A stretch of DNA of 34,499 nt from CAZTHL01 sp964613585 (lineage in GTDB: Bacteria; Pseudomonadota; Alphaproteobacteria; DSM-16000; Inquilinaceae): NCBI GenBank assembly GCA_964613585.1, contig CAZTHL010000040.1, positions 1 to 34,499 of the forward strand. The letters run 5' to 3'. Under the pieces are notes generated by a model. The model was not told the origin of the DNA and ran no database searches. It was given only the letters and a program-made list of their open reading frames with translations. The position numbers were made by a program, and so were the translations under genes. Below are positions 7,173 to 15,222 of the stretch, piece after piece. Numbering within the stretch: position 1 is the first letter of the stretch; each line of letters starts with the position of its first letter.

Positions 7173-7971
7173 CGTTGTCGCCAGCTTCTCGATCCTCGGC
7201 GACATGGTCCGCCAGGTGACCGGCGACCTCGCGGACGTCGACACCATCGTCGGCCCGGACGCCGACGCTCACGTCTACAACCCGACCGTCGAGGACGCCA
7301 TCACCGTCACCGAGGCCGACATCATCTTCGTCAACGGCCTCGGCTTCGAGACCTGGTCGGACCAGCTGATCGAGACCTCCGGCACCGATGCGCCGGTGTA
7401 CGTGGCCACGGAGGGCATCGAGCCGCTCGAGGTCGAGGGCTCGATCGACCCGCACGCGTGGAATGCCCTGCCCAACGGCATGGTGTACGTGCGGAACATC
7501 GCCGAGGGCATGGCCGAGGTCGACCCGGCCAACGCCGAGGCGTACCGCGAGAATGCCGCGGCCTACATCACCGAGCTGGAGGCGCTGCACGAGGACACGG
7601 TCGAGCGGCTGGCGACGGTGCCGGACGATCGGCGGACCGTGGTCACCGCCCACGACGCCTTCGGCTACCTGGCCGAGGCCTATGATCTCGAGTTCCTGGC
7701 GCCGGTCGGCATCGACACCGAGGCCGAGCCCTCCGCCCGGGCGCTGGCCCGGCTGATCGACCAGATCAACGAGCAGGGCGCAGCCGGCCTCTTCATCGAG
7801 AACATCACCAACCCGGATCTGGTCGAGCAGGTGGCGCGCGAGACCGGGCTCGAGATCGGCGGGCGCCTCTACTCCGACGCCCTGTCCGAGCGCGGCGGCC
7901 CGGCGACCAGCTACAAGGCCATGTTCGAGCACAATCTCGACACCCTGCTGGCGGCGCTGACAGGGACGTGA
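7102..7971 (+). CDS. Metal ABC transporter periplasmic binding protein
   Basis: A 289-residue secreted protein of the ZnuA/PsaA (cluster A-I) family. A signal peptide runs to Ala-His-Ala-Gln at 17-20. Candidate metal ligands sit in the family positions: His57 (DAHVYNP), His118 (DPHAWNA), His184 (TAHDAFGYL) and an acidic residue, Asp259 (YSDALSERG). The long His-rich loop typical of zinc-specific ZnuA proteins is absent, so a metal other than zinc is open. A GGAGG lies 11 bases before the ATG. It is the last gene of the riboswitch-controlled operon and is followed 10 bases after the stop by a strong hairpin. The substrate is inferred from the riboswitch to be cobalt; zinc or manganese remain alternatives. 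Confidence 0.92.
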   Translation: MRPLPLMLLLFLAPAGAHAQDRIDVVASFSILGDMVRQVTGDLADVDTIVGPDADAHVYNPTVEDAITVTEADIIFVNGLGFETWSDQLIETSGTDAPVYVATEGIEPLEVEGSIDPHAWNALPNGMVYVRNIAEGMAEVDPANAEAYRENAAAYITELEALHEDTVERLATVPDDRRTVVTAHDAFGYLAEAYDLEFLAPVGIDTEAEPSARALARLIDQINEQGAAGLFIENITNPDLVEQVARETGLEIGGRLYSDALSERGGPATSYKAMFEHNLDTLLAALTGT

Positions 7972-7981
7972 CCTCGGCCGA

Positions 7982-7999
7982 CCGGTCCCGCCGGACCGG
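7982..7999 (+). terminator. Candidate operon-end hairpin after the binding-protein gene
   Basis: CCGGTCC (7982-7988), loop CGCC and GGACCGG (7993-7999) form a perfect 7-bp stem 10 bases after the stop codon. The following CGCTTCCCCTT has only a poor T-run, so it may be a weak terminator or a 3' stabilising hairpin. Confidence 0.4.
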
Positions 8000-8029
8000 C
8001 GCTTCCCCTTCAACACGACGCCCCCTCCC

Positions 8030-8143
8030 CCGAGCCGACAAGAGGAGCCTTCGGCTCGCCGGGAGGCGCGCCCGCCAAGCCTGACGCCACCCCGGGCGCG
8101 CCGGGGCAAGCCAATCGCCAAAGCCATTGGCTTGCTGGCATCA
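8030..8143 (+). repeat. Dispersed hairpin repeat, copy C
   Basis: A 114-bp copy of the dispersed repeat. It contains the inverted repeat CGAGCCGA (8031-8038)/TCGGCTCG (8051-8058), the GGCGCGCCCGCC block, the CCCCGGGCGCGCCGGGG block and a perfect 10-bp stem GCAAGCCAAT (8106-8115)/ATTGGCTTGC (8126-8135), ending CTGGCATCA as in copy B. It is the best-preserved copy for the 3' hairpin and sits just after the B12-regulated transporter operon. Confidence 0.75.
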
Positions 8144-8229
8144 TCTCATCCGCTCGCCGGGTTCGGTCACCGGCCGTGCCTTCAAGGCGTTGCCGCCGGA
8201 CGCGGAACCGACACCGGCCGGTGATGCCC

Positions 8230-8403
8230 GTGAGTCGGCAACGCTCTGAAATCACTGGCGTTGCCATTCGGAAAGGATTGGCCGGCCTGACCATGACCAT
8301 GACCATGGCCATGGCCGCTGTCACATGGCACCCCCTCGCGGCGCCCTTCGTCGGCGACGTCGTCCTGCTCATCAGCGCGATCGCCGTCGGCGTGGTCGGC
8401 TAA
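8230..8403 (+). CDS. Possible 57-residue membrane peptide
   Basis: A weak candidate. From GTG at 8230 the frame gives a basic N-terminus, a Met-Thr/Met-Ala repeat and a hydrophobic C-terminal helix (VVLLISAIAVGVVG) ending at the stop. An AAGGA lies before the internal ATGs near 8293, so a shorter 36-residue product is also possible. No family is recognised. It lies in a repeat-rich spacer after the metal transporter operon. It could be a chance reading frame over the ATGACC/ATGGCC direct repeats. Confidence 0.2.
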   Translation: MSRQRSEITGVAIRKGLAGLTMTMTMAMAAVTWHPLAAPFVGDVVLLISAIAVGVVG

Positions 8404-8794
8404 GGGCTCATGATCGTGCTCTTCCCCCGCCATCCGTCTCGCGAGACGTCGGCTCTGATCCTCGCCGGCCGACGCAAGGACAGGGACAAGACGAAGGGAG
8501 CCTGTCCCTGCGGCCGACGACGCCACAGCGCCCGAACAGGGCGTGCCAACAGGCTCGCGGTCCTTGGGCGCGGTGCGCGCCCGGGCGAGAGGCGGGGTGA
8601 CGGGCACGACGCGGCTCGGCCGTGATCGTCACGTCGGCCCGGTCGATGTGCGCGGCATCCTCGCCCCCGGACCGCTTGCGCCCCACCGCGGCGGCGATCC
8701 CCTGCCTCTCGGATCACGGCCGGCGGCGGCGCGCCGGCGGGTGGCCTCCGGCACCCGGTGGCGGATTCGGGCGGGGCCGGGCATACGCAGCGCG

Positions 8795-9466
8795 TCACGA
8801 ACGATGTCCACGCTCAAGCAGCTCGAGCCGGTACCTCGTGGTTGTGACGGCACGAAGCGTGCGGCAGCGCACACGGCGGCGGAACGCGGTCCGGAAGCGC
8901 GCGGCCGCGGCGGCGCCGGACAGCGGCGTCCCGGTGGCACCCATCCAGTTGACCAGCACGCAATGGCCACCCCGGGTCCAGCTTCCGTCCATGCGGGCGG
9001 CCAAGCCGGACAGCTCAGACAGCGTCAGGTAATACAGCACCTCGGAGAGCACGATCAGGTCATGGTGGCCGTCGGGCCAGGCGCCCGGCAGCTCGCCGGC
9101 GCGGAACTCGAGCCCGGGCCGGCCGCCATGCGCCGCCTGGGCCGTCCCGATCGCGACGGCGGAGGCGTCGATGCCGACGAGGCGCCGGCAACGTCCGGCC
9201 AGTCGCGCGCTGAGCTCGCCGATCGAGCAGCCGACCTCAAGACCCGCGCGATATTGCCGCCGCGGCAGGGCGGCCACCGTCGCGGCGTACTTGCTCCGCT
9301 CGTAGGGGCTCCCACGGTAGCTCCAGGGATCGGTGGCGCCGGCGTAAAGGCGATCGAACGCGGCGGCTCGGGCCGATGGCGACGATCGCCTCGTCCCGGG
9401 GTCGCGCCGCGATGTCGCGGCCATCCGGTCCGCCGCCTCCAATGTCCCCTCGCGTGCGCCGGTCAC
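8795..9466 (-). CDS. NodS-type SAM-dependent methyltransferase
   Basis: A protein of 223 residues of the NodS-like methyltransferase family, which transfers a methyl group from S-adenosylmethionine; NodS itself N-methylates an amino-sugar. Seen: the family's FDRLYAGATDPWSYRGSPYE opening (37-56), the SAM-binding motif LEVGCSIGEL (76-85), VGIDASA (97-103) and a DLIVLSEVLYYL segment. The GTG start at 9466 overlaps the stop of the upstream dehydrogenase gene (GTGA), arguing for coupled translation. An ATG at 9424 with GGAGG 11 bases before it is an alternative start that would remove 14 poorly conserved residues. It is the last gene of a three-gene minus-strand operon. The acceptor substrate is unknown. 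Confidence 0.85.
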   Translation of the reverse strand: MTGAREGTLEAADRMAATSRRDPGTRRSSPSARAAAFDRLYAGATDPWSYRGSPYERSKYAATVAALPRRQYRAGLEVGCSIGELSARLAGRCRRLVGIDASAVAIGTAQAAHGGRPGLEFRAGELPGAWPDGHHDLIVLSEVLYYLTLSELSGLAARMDGSWTRGGHCVLVNWMGATGTPLSGAAAAARFRTAFRRRVRCRTLRAVTTTRYRLELLERGHRS

Positions 9467-10590
9467 CACTGCCCGCCGATCGGCCGCTCGTTCGCCAGCA
9501 CGGCGCCGGCCGCCATGGCGCGCTTGCGGTCGAGCGCCGCCTGGCGGAGGAAGAAGCCGAAATCCCGCCGGATCCGCTCGACCGGATGTCCCTCGAGGAA
9601 GGACGCGGCGCCGAGCGCCCGATCGGTGATCGCCATCGCCTCGACGCAGGTCCGCTCCACCGCCTCGCGCGCCAGCAGGGCATGGACGACCTCCTCCGGG
9701 CCCGCTCCCGTCGCCTCGACCCGGCGGCCGGCGTGCTCGACCCACAGCCGCCCCGTTCCGCACAGCCGGGCCAGCTCGGCGACCCGGCCGGCCTGCTCGG
9801 CCACCCGCGCCTCGCCGCGGGCCAACACATGACGGCGCACCGCCTCGGCGAGCGCCTCCATGCCGCCCGTGTGCAGGGCCGCATAGCGCCAGATCCCGCC
9901 CTCGAACCACGGCTCGCGGTACAGGTCGTCCGGGCCGCCGAGCCGTGCGTCGCTGTCAATCATCATGCCGTCGAAGCTGTAGTCGCCCGAGGCGGTGGCG
10001 CGCATGCCGCTGGTCCGCCAGGTCGAGGGATCCATCCGGCCCGGCTCGGCGACCGGCAGCACCAGCAGCTGGGTGCCGCCGTCGACGCGGGCCGTGACGA
10101 CGGCGAGCTCGACCAGGCCGAGCCCGGAGGCGAACCGCTTGCGGCCGGAAAGCCGCGCGCGACCGCTGGCGTCGAGAGCCAGGGCAACCGGCGGATCCCC
10201 GTCCGCACCCCAGACACCGAGCAGCGCGCCGCGTCGCACGCGGTCGAACCAGCCGGCCCGCTGGGCCGAGGAGCCGTGCACGCCGATCAGCTTGACCGCG
10301 TTCAAATGTCCCTCGTAGAGCCGCCCGACCGAAAGGTTGGCCCGACCCAGCGCGCGCAGGCGGTCGGCGGTGGCGGCCACCGTGCCGGCCTCCAGCGCGA
10401 TGCCGTGCCCGCCCGCGCAGGCCGGCAGCGCCGCCGCCAGCCAGCCGGCCCGGCGCAGCGCCCCGATGTCGGGACCCAGATCGCTCTCGCCCCGGTCGGC
10501 GTCGGCCGCACGGCCGGCAATGCCGTCGAGCATGGCGCCCGCCGCGGGCTCCGCGCCTGCGTTCTCCGCGACGGCCGATCCGGTCACCAT
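9463..10590 (-). CDS. Acyl-CoA dehydrogenase-like flavoprotein
   Basis: A 375-residue protein with the acyl-CoA dehydrogenase layout: an N-terminal helical domain with LRRAGWLAAALPACAGGHGI, a beta-domain segment (GRARLSGRKRFASGLGLVELAVV) and a C-terminal helical bundle. The usual catalytic glutamate region is not clearly recognisable and the sequence is divergent, so it may act on an unusual carrier-bound substrate or oxidise something other than a fatty acyl-CoA. The ATG at 10590 overlaps the glycosyltransferase stop by 7 bases (ATGGTGA) and its own stop overlaps the methyltransferase start. Such tight packing with a glycosyltransferase and a NodS-like methyltransferase points to a biosynthetic, not degradative, role. 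Confidence 0.75.
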   Translation of the reverse strand: MVTGSAVAENAGAEPAAGAMLDGIAGRAADADRGESDLGPDIGALRRAGWLAAALPACAGGHGIALEAGTVAATADRLRALGRANLSVGRLYEGHLNAVKLIGVHGSSAQRAGWFDRVRRGALLGVWGADGDPPVALALDASGRARLSGRKRFASGLGLVELAVVTARVDGGTQLLVLPVAEPGRMDPSTWRTSGMRATASGDYSFDGMMIDSDARLGGPDDLYREPWFEGGIWRYAALHTGGMEALAEAVRRHVLARGEARVAEQAGRVAELARLCGTGRLWVEHAGRRVEATGAGPEEVVHALLAREAVERTCVEAMAITDRALGAASFLEGHPVERIRRDFGFFLRQAALDRKRAMAAGAVLANERPIGGQW

Positions 10591-11777
10591 CGCCTCCCGG
10601 GCGGCGCGCCGAGTGTCCGGTCGGTCCCGGTGCCCGTGGGCTCCTGCTCCCGCGCGACCATCCGCTCCATCAGGCCAAGCTCCCCAGGCAGGGTGTCAAG
10701 AGGCAGCGGCCGCCGCGCCAGCACGGGGCTGGCGGCCTCGAGCCGGCGCCAGGCCTCGCCGAAGAACACCGCGTCCTGCAGCGGGATCCCCTCCGGCACC
10801 ATGCCGAGCCCGGCCAGCACGGGGCGAGCCGACCGCCCGCCGGTCCAGCACGCGTGCAGCGCCCGCCGAGCGCGGGCTCGCAGCAGGGTCGCGCCGGCCG
10901 GCTCCAGCGCGTCGTCGCACGAGACAGCGTCGCCGTGGACCCGTGCCGCCAGGGTCTCCGCCATGCCGTTCCGCGCCCGACCGACCAGACGGCACGAGGT
11001 GAGAACCCGAACCGCGGCGACGTGCCGGACTCGCCAGTCGCGCGCCAGCGCCGCCTCGACGAAGGCGCGATCCTCGCCACCGTCAAGCGGCGGCAGGCCG
11101 CCGACATCCCGGTAAAGCCGCCACCGGCAGGCGAGGCTGGCGCCGCCCGTGCTCAGCCGCGGCGGGCCGCCCAGGGGCGCCCGCGGACTGATGCGCGCCT
11201 CGAGTTCCTGTGACAGCCGAGCGTAGGCCTGTTCCAGGCCCAGGCGGGCGCGCAGCGGCGCCGACAGCGGGGGCTCCGCCTCGGCGGCCGGCTCGATCGC
11301 GCCGCAGACGAGATCGGCTCCGGCGTCAATGGCCCGCAGCGTCTCGGCCACCCAGTCCACGGCGGGTCGGCTGTCGGCGTCCGTGGTGAGCAGCACGCCG
11401 TCGCGCGCCGTGGCTTGCGCCGCCAGATCGAGCGCCAGCCGCCGCGCGGAGCCGACATGGGCGGCCCCGGGCCCGAAGCGAACGTCGACCAGCAGATGCG
11501 GCGCCGGCCCCTGCTCCAGGACACGGCGGGCCAGACCGTAGGTGTTGTCCCGGCTGTTGTTGACCACCAGCACCACGCCGCCCGGCCTCGCCCCCGCATC
11601 GAGGCTTCGCCTTATCGCCGCGAGGCAGGCGATCACCCGGTCGGCCTCGTCGCGCGCCGGGATGGCCACGGCCACCGGCCACGGCCGCGCCAGTCCCGAT
11701 GCCCGGCAGCGCCGCACCACCGCGTGGCCGGCGAACGGGGCCGTCTCGAGCCGGCCGGCGAGGTGGGCGGGATGCAA
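10584..11777 (-). CDS. Family 2 glycosyltransferase
   Basis: A GT-A fold glycosyltransferase of about 397 residues that would transfer a sugar from a nucleotide-sugar donor. Seen: the N-terminal VAVAIPARDEADRV nucleotide-binding strand, VVLVVNNSRDNT, a DADSRPAVDWV stretch holding the metal-binding DxD, TGGASLACRWRLYRDVGG and a GEDRAF acid motif. No membrane spans are evident, so it is probably soluble or peripheral. The start is uncertain: no ATG lies before the first motif. TTG at 11777 and GTG at 11720 are the candidates, and sequence further upstream loses coding character. It is the first gene of the GT-dehydrogenase-methyltransferase operon. The glycan or lipid product is unknown. Confidence 0.82.
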   Translation of the reverse strand: MHPAHLAGRLETAPFAGHAVVRRCRASGLARPWPVAVAIPARDEADRVIACLAAIRRSLDAGARPGGVVLVVNNSRDNTYGLARRVLEQGPAPHLLVDVRFGPGAAHVGSARRLALDLAAQATARDGVLLTTDADSRPAVDWVAETLRAIDAGADLVCGAIEPAAEAEPPLSAPLRARLGLEQAYARLSQELEARISPRAPLGGPPRLSTGGASLACRWRLYRDVGGLPPLDGGEDRAFVEAALARDWRVRHVAAVRVLTSCRLVGRARNGMAETLAARVHGDAVSCDDALEPAGATLLRARARRALHACWTGGRSARPVLAGLGMVPEGIPLQDAVFFGEAWRRLEAASPVLARRPLPLDTLPGELGLMERMVAREQEPTGTGTDRTLGAPPGRRW

Positions 11778-12049
11778 GGGAGGAACCCCATGGGACAGGT
11801 GCTGCGGGGGGTCGCCGGACCCGGGTCCGCGGGCGGCGTGACGACGACGGGCGCAGCAACAGGACGCTCCGACGGCAGTTCCAGCCGGGGACCGGGCGCC
11901 GCGCCACGACGGGCTCCAGGAACATCGCAAGCGGCCATGTGTCTCACACGCGCCGCCCGGTCACGCCGGCGCCGCCGCCCTGGGCCGGCCGCCTGCCCGA
12001 CGGGCCGGGCCTCCGTCGCCGCCTGCCACCACAGCCCTCCGGAGAAGCC
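11778..12049. other. Divergent spacer, no gene seen
   Basis: GC-rich region between the minus-strand glycosyltransferase operon and the plus-strand YrhK-like gene. It should carry both promoters, but no clear -35/-10 pairs, operator or hairpin could be assigned. Reading frames crossing it show no family resemblance. Confidence 0.4.
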
Positions 12050-12265
12050 ATGGCCAATCCGCTTCAGATTCTCGTTCGCGACTACGGCTGGGTTCACCTG
12101 TCGCTCGGCCTGCTCGGCAATCTCACCTTCCTCATCGGCAGCGTGCTGTTCCTGCCGCGCTACGAACCGCTGCAGCCGCTCGGCACCTGGCTGTTCATCG
12201 TCGGCGCCTTCCTGATGGCGATTGGCTCGCTCGGCCGGCTTCTGGTGGAGCTGTGGTCCGACTGA
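12050..12265 (+). CDS. YrhK-like small membrane protein
   Basis: A 71-residue protein with two hydrophobic helices (about 16-35 and 45-66). The GNLTFLIGSVLFL segment followed by a second FIVGAFLMAIGS segment resembles YrhK-domain proteins, whose function is not known. The start ATG has GGAG 6 bases before it. It precedes the M20 peptidase by 88 bases and may share its transcript. Confidence 0.7.
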   Translation: MANPLQILVRDYGWVHLSLGLLGNLTFLIGSVLFLPRYEPLQPLGTWLFIVGAFLMAIGSLGRLLVELWSD

Positions 12266-12353
12266 TCGCGCGGGCTGCCCGGACCGGCCCAAGGCGCCGG
12301 CCGTGGGTCGGCCGGGCCATGGGCGACCGCGGTCGGGACATTACCTATGGGCC

Positions 12354-13703
12354 ATGCTCCAGCCCGATCTTCTGGCCGAGCGGCTGGCAGGGGCGCTGGC
12401 CATTCCGACCGTCCGGCCCGAGCCGCCCGCGCCCGCCGACGCCGCGCCGTTCCTGGCCTTCCAGCGCTATCTCGAGCAGTGCTTTCCCCGCTGCCACGAC
12501 CGAATGACGGTCGAGGCGGTCGGCCACGACCATGCCCGGCTTTACACCTGGCACGGCAGCGCGCCGGAGCGCGAGCCCTGGATGCTGATCAGCCACCAGG
12601 ACGTGGTTCCGGTCGAGCCCGGCAGCGAGCCCGGCTGGACCCATCCGCCGTTCGGCGGCACCGTGGCAAGCGGCTATATCTGGGGCCGCGGCGCGCTCGA
12701 TCTCAAGGTGACCCTGATCGGCGCGCTCGAGGCCTGCGAGGCGCTGCTGACCGCCGGGTTCCGCCCGCGGCGCACCGTCTACCTCGCCTTCGGCGCCGAC
12801 GAGGAGCACGGCGGCCGCCGCGGCGCCGCCGCCATCGCCCGCACCTTGCGCGAGCGCGGCGTTCGCTTGGCCTTCACCCTCGACGAGGGCGGCACCGTTC
12901 TGTCCGGCGCGCTGCCCGGGGTACGGAAGCCCGTCGCCTTCATCGGCACCGCCGAGAAGGGGCACGCCCGGCTGCACCTGACGGCCGAGGCGGCCGGCGG
13001 CCACAGCTCGCTGCCGCCGGCCGGGACCGCCGCGGACCGGCTCATCCGGGCTCTGGCGCGGCTCGAGCGCCACCCGATGCCGGCGCGGCTCGATCACCCG
13101 ACCCGCGACATGCTCGGCTTCGTCGCCGAGGCCGCCGCCGAACCCCACCGCCGGATCTACCGGCACCTGTGGCTGACGGCGCCGCTGGTGCGACGCTTCC
13201 TGCTCCGCCAGCCGGCCGGCAACGCCGTGCTGAGGACGACCGCGGCCGTGACGCGCCTGCAGGCCGGCCTCGCCGACAACGCCATTCCCGCGGCGGCGAC
13301 GGCGTGGCTCAGCCTCAGGCTGAAGCCGGGCGACCGGGTCGATGCGGTGGTCGGCCGGCTGCGGCGCCTGCTCGCCCGCGACGGCGTCGGCATCGAGGTG
13401 GGGGAAAGCACCGAGGCCTCGGGCGTCTCCAGCCTGGACAGCGCCGGCTTCCGCGCTCTCACCGCCGCGATCCGCTCGGTGCTGCCCGACGTCGTGCCGG
13501 CCCCCTGCCTGGTGCCGAGCGCCAGCGACTCGCGCCATTACCTCGGTCTCGCCCGCGACCAGTACCGCTTCGTGCCGGTGCGCCTGACGCCCGGCGACCT
13601 CAAGCACATCCACGGCACCGACGAGCGCATTGCCGTGGAGAATTATGCGGAGGTCGTGCGTTTCCTGGAGGCGTTTGTCCGCCGCGCGGACGAGGCGCCC
13701 TGA
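12354..13703 (+). CDS. M20 family metallopeptidase (PM20D1/CPS1-like)
   Basis: A 449-residue zinc-dependent amidohydrolase or carboxypeptidase. Ligand and catalytic motifs are in place: ISHQDVVPV (His81, Asp83), GRGALDLK (Asp116 as bridging ligand), ADEEHGG (Glu150-Glu151, general base), a LDEGG motif near 177-180 and GGHSS in the dimerisation domain. The order and spacing match the carboxypeptidase S/PM20D1 branch, which cleaves or forms N-acyl amino acids and dipeptides. No signal peptide is seen, so it should be cytoplasmic. The ATG at 12354 is chosen because it begins the conserved domain; upstream in-frame sequence is low-complexity. The substrate is not known. Confidence 0.9.
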   Translation: MLQPDLLAERLAGALAIPTVRPEPPAPADAAPFLAFQRYLEQCFPRCHDRMTVEAVGHDHARLYTWHGSAPEREPWMLISHQDVVPVEPGSEPGWTHPPFGGTVASGYIWGRGALDLKVTLIGALEACEALLTAGFRPRRTVYLAFGADEEHGGRRGAAAIARTLRERGVRLAFTLDEGGTVLSGALPGVRKPVAFIGTAEKGHARLHLTAEAAGGHSSLPPAGTAADRLIRALARLERHPMPARLDHPTRDMLGFVAEAAAEPHRRIYRHLWLTAPLVRRFLLRQPAGNAVLRTTAAVTRLQAGLADNAIPAAATAWLSLRLKPGDRVDAVVGRLRRLLARDGVGIEVGESTEASGVSSLDSAGFRALTAAIRSVLPDVVPAPCLVPSASDSRHYLGLARDQYRFVPVRLTPGDLKHIHGTDERIAVENYAEVVRFLEAFVRRADEAP

Positions 13704-13734
13704 TGCACCGTCACCACCGGGAGCGGAACGGCCC

Positions 13735-15159
13735 ATGAGACCGGGATACCGGGTGCGACAGCTGGCCGATGTCGCGCGCGCCCTGGCCATCCACCAGCGC
13801 CTGAGCGCGCGCGAGGCCTGGCCGCCGGAGCGGCTGGCGGCCTGGCGGCAGGACCGCTTCACCCGGATCGTACGGCATGCGGTCTCACGATCGGCCTTTT
13901 ACCGCGACCTCTACCGCGGCATCGACCTTGACGGCGACTTGGCGCCCGAGCGGCTGCCGACGGTCGACAAGGCGGCCATCCTGACCCATTACGACCGGGT
14001 GGTGACCGATCCGCGGTTGGGCCTGTCCGGCATCCGCGAGCACCTTCGACGGCTCGAGCACGACGAGTACTACCTCGGCCGCTACCGGATCCTGTCCACC
14101 TCCGGCTCGACCGGCACGCCGGGCATCTTCGCCTACGACCGACGGGAATGGAGCACGGTCCTGGCCAGCGCGTTGCGCTGGTACGGGATGATCGGGGTCC
14201 GCCCGCGCCTGCCCAAGCGGATGCGGATCACCGCCGTCGGAGCCGACAACCCGCTCCACGTCAGCGTGCGCATGGTCGAGAGCGGCGATGTCGGCCTGTT
14301 CGCCCATCAGCGCCTGACCGTCGAGACCCGGCTCGACCGGCTGGTCGACGCCTTGAACCGCTTCCAGCCGCACGTCCTGCTGCCGTACCCGAGCGTCGGG
14401 GCGATCCTGGCCGGCGAGCAGCGCGCCGGGCGGCTTGCCATCCATCCTCGAATCGTCGCCACCCACACCGAGCAGCTGACCGGGGAGGCCGCGCGGACCA
14501 TGCGCGATGCCTGGGGCGTGGCTCCATTCAACCATTACGGCCTGACCGAGGAGCCCAATGTCGGCAGCGACTGTGAGCATCATCGCGGCCTGCACCTGTT
14601 CGAGGACCTGATTCTGGCCGAGGTGGTCGACGACGCGAACCGGCCGGTACCGCCGGGCGAGACCGGCGAGCGCATGCTGGTCACCAGCCTGTACAATCGC
14701 ACCCAGCCGCTGATCCGCTACGAGGTGACCGACCGGGTCCGACTGGCGGGCGAGCCCTGCCCGTGCGGCCGTCCGTTCCGCCTGATCGGCGGCCTGGAGG
14801 GACGGCGCGAGGAGGTTCTGCATCTGCGCGGCGTTGACGGCGGCGAGGTGGCGGTCTCACCCATCGCCATCGAGAACGCGGTCGACGCGGTGGCGGATGT
14901 CGGGCGCTACCAGGTGGCGCAGCGCCGGGACGGGCTGCATGTCCGGCTGGTGCCCGCCGACGGCGCCGACCGGGCCGCGCTCGGTCGGGCGGTCAAGGAC
15001 CGGCTGGCCGCCGTGCTCCAGGGCCTGGGCGCGACCGTGCCGCCGATGCATGTACACTACCTGACGGAGCTGCCGCGGCCGCGGACGATCGGCGCCAAGC
15101 TGCCGCTGGTCACCCGCGAGATGCAGGAGGACGTCGCGCCGGACGAGGTGGAACGCTGA
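13735..15159 (+). CDS. PaaK-like adenylate-forming enzyme (phenylacetate-CoA ligase family)
   Basis: A 474-residue member of the ANL superfamily, which activates a carboxylic acid as an acyl-adenylate, usually before transfer to CoA or another carrier. Seen: the phosphate-binding loop STSGSTGTPG (about 122-131), the NHYGLTEEP acid motif, a LIRYEVTDRV segment and CPCGRPF, which contains the Cys pair common in PaaK/CapK-type proteins. The family includes phenylacetate-CoA ligase, coenzyme F390 synthetase and capsule-associated CapK, and I cannot tell which reaction applies. The ATG at 13735 has GGAG before it and lies 31 bases after the peptidase stop, so the two are probably co-transcribed. 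Confidence 0.85.
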   Translation: MRPGYRVRQLADVARALAIHQRLSAREAWPPERLAAWRQDRFTRIVRHAVSRSAFYRDLYRGIDLDGDLAPERLPTVDKAAILTHYDRVVTDPRLGLSGIREHLRRLEHDEYYLGRYRILSTSGSTGTPGIFAYDRREWSTVLASALRWYGMIGVRPRLPKRMRITAVGADNPLHVSVRMVESGDVGLFAHQRLTVETRLDRLVDALNRFQPHVLLPYPSVGAILAGEQRAGRLAIHPRIVATHTEQLTGEAARTMRDAWGVAPFNHYGLTEEPNVGSDCEHHRGLHLFEDLILAEVVDDANRPVPPGETGERMLVTSLYNRTQPLIRYEVTDRVRLAGEPCPCGRPFRLIGGLEGRREEVLHLRGVDGGEVAVSPIAIENAVDAVADVGRYQVAQRRDGLHVRLVPADGADRAALGRAVKDRLAAVLQGLGATVPPMHVHYLTELPRPRTIGAKLPLVTREMQEDVAPDEVER

Positions 15160-15222
15160 AGGCGCATGCCGCGTTGCCTGACTGCTGCGATGCGGTGCAT
15201 CAAAGCGCAAATGGAGAGCTTC

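Larger units (their letters stand above)
8000..8794. other. Long spacer with repeats and palindromes, no secure gene
   Basis: About 800 bases without a gene I can support strongly. Contents in order: repeat copy C (8030-8143); an inverted repeat TCACCGGCCG (8167-8176)/CGGCCGGTGA (8215-8224) that also contains the 12-bp palindrome CACCGGCCGGTG (8212-8223); a short reading frame with one membrane span ending at 8403; ATGACC/ATGGCC direct repeats around 8293-8310, which read as Gly-His repeats on the minus strand; a hairpin GGACAGG (8478-8484)/CCTGTCC (8501-8507); and GC-rich sequence to the methyltransferase stop. A minus-strand stretch near 8600-8686 has coding-like codon use but no recognisable family. 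The region looks like decayed sequence. Confidence 0.5.

Noticed and set aside
5471..7971. Naming the ABC genes znuCBA (zinc uptake).
   Set aside because: The family fits, but there is no Zur box, no His-rich loop in the binding protein, and control is by a cobalamin riboswitch.
8408..8686. A 92-codon minus-strand gene.
   Set aside because: Only about 30 codons near its start look coding; the rest crosses a hairpin and low-complexity sequence, and no family is recognised.
11778..11930. N-terminal extension of the glycosyltransferase to a TTG at 11930, or a PIG-L deacetylase there.
   Set aside because: Codon use loses the third-position GC bias and no deacetylase motif (HPDDE) is present.
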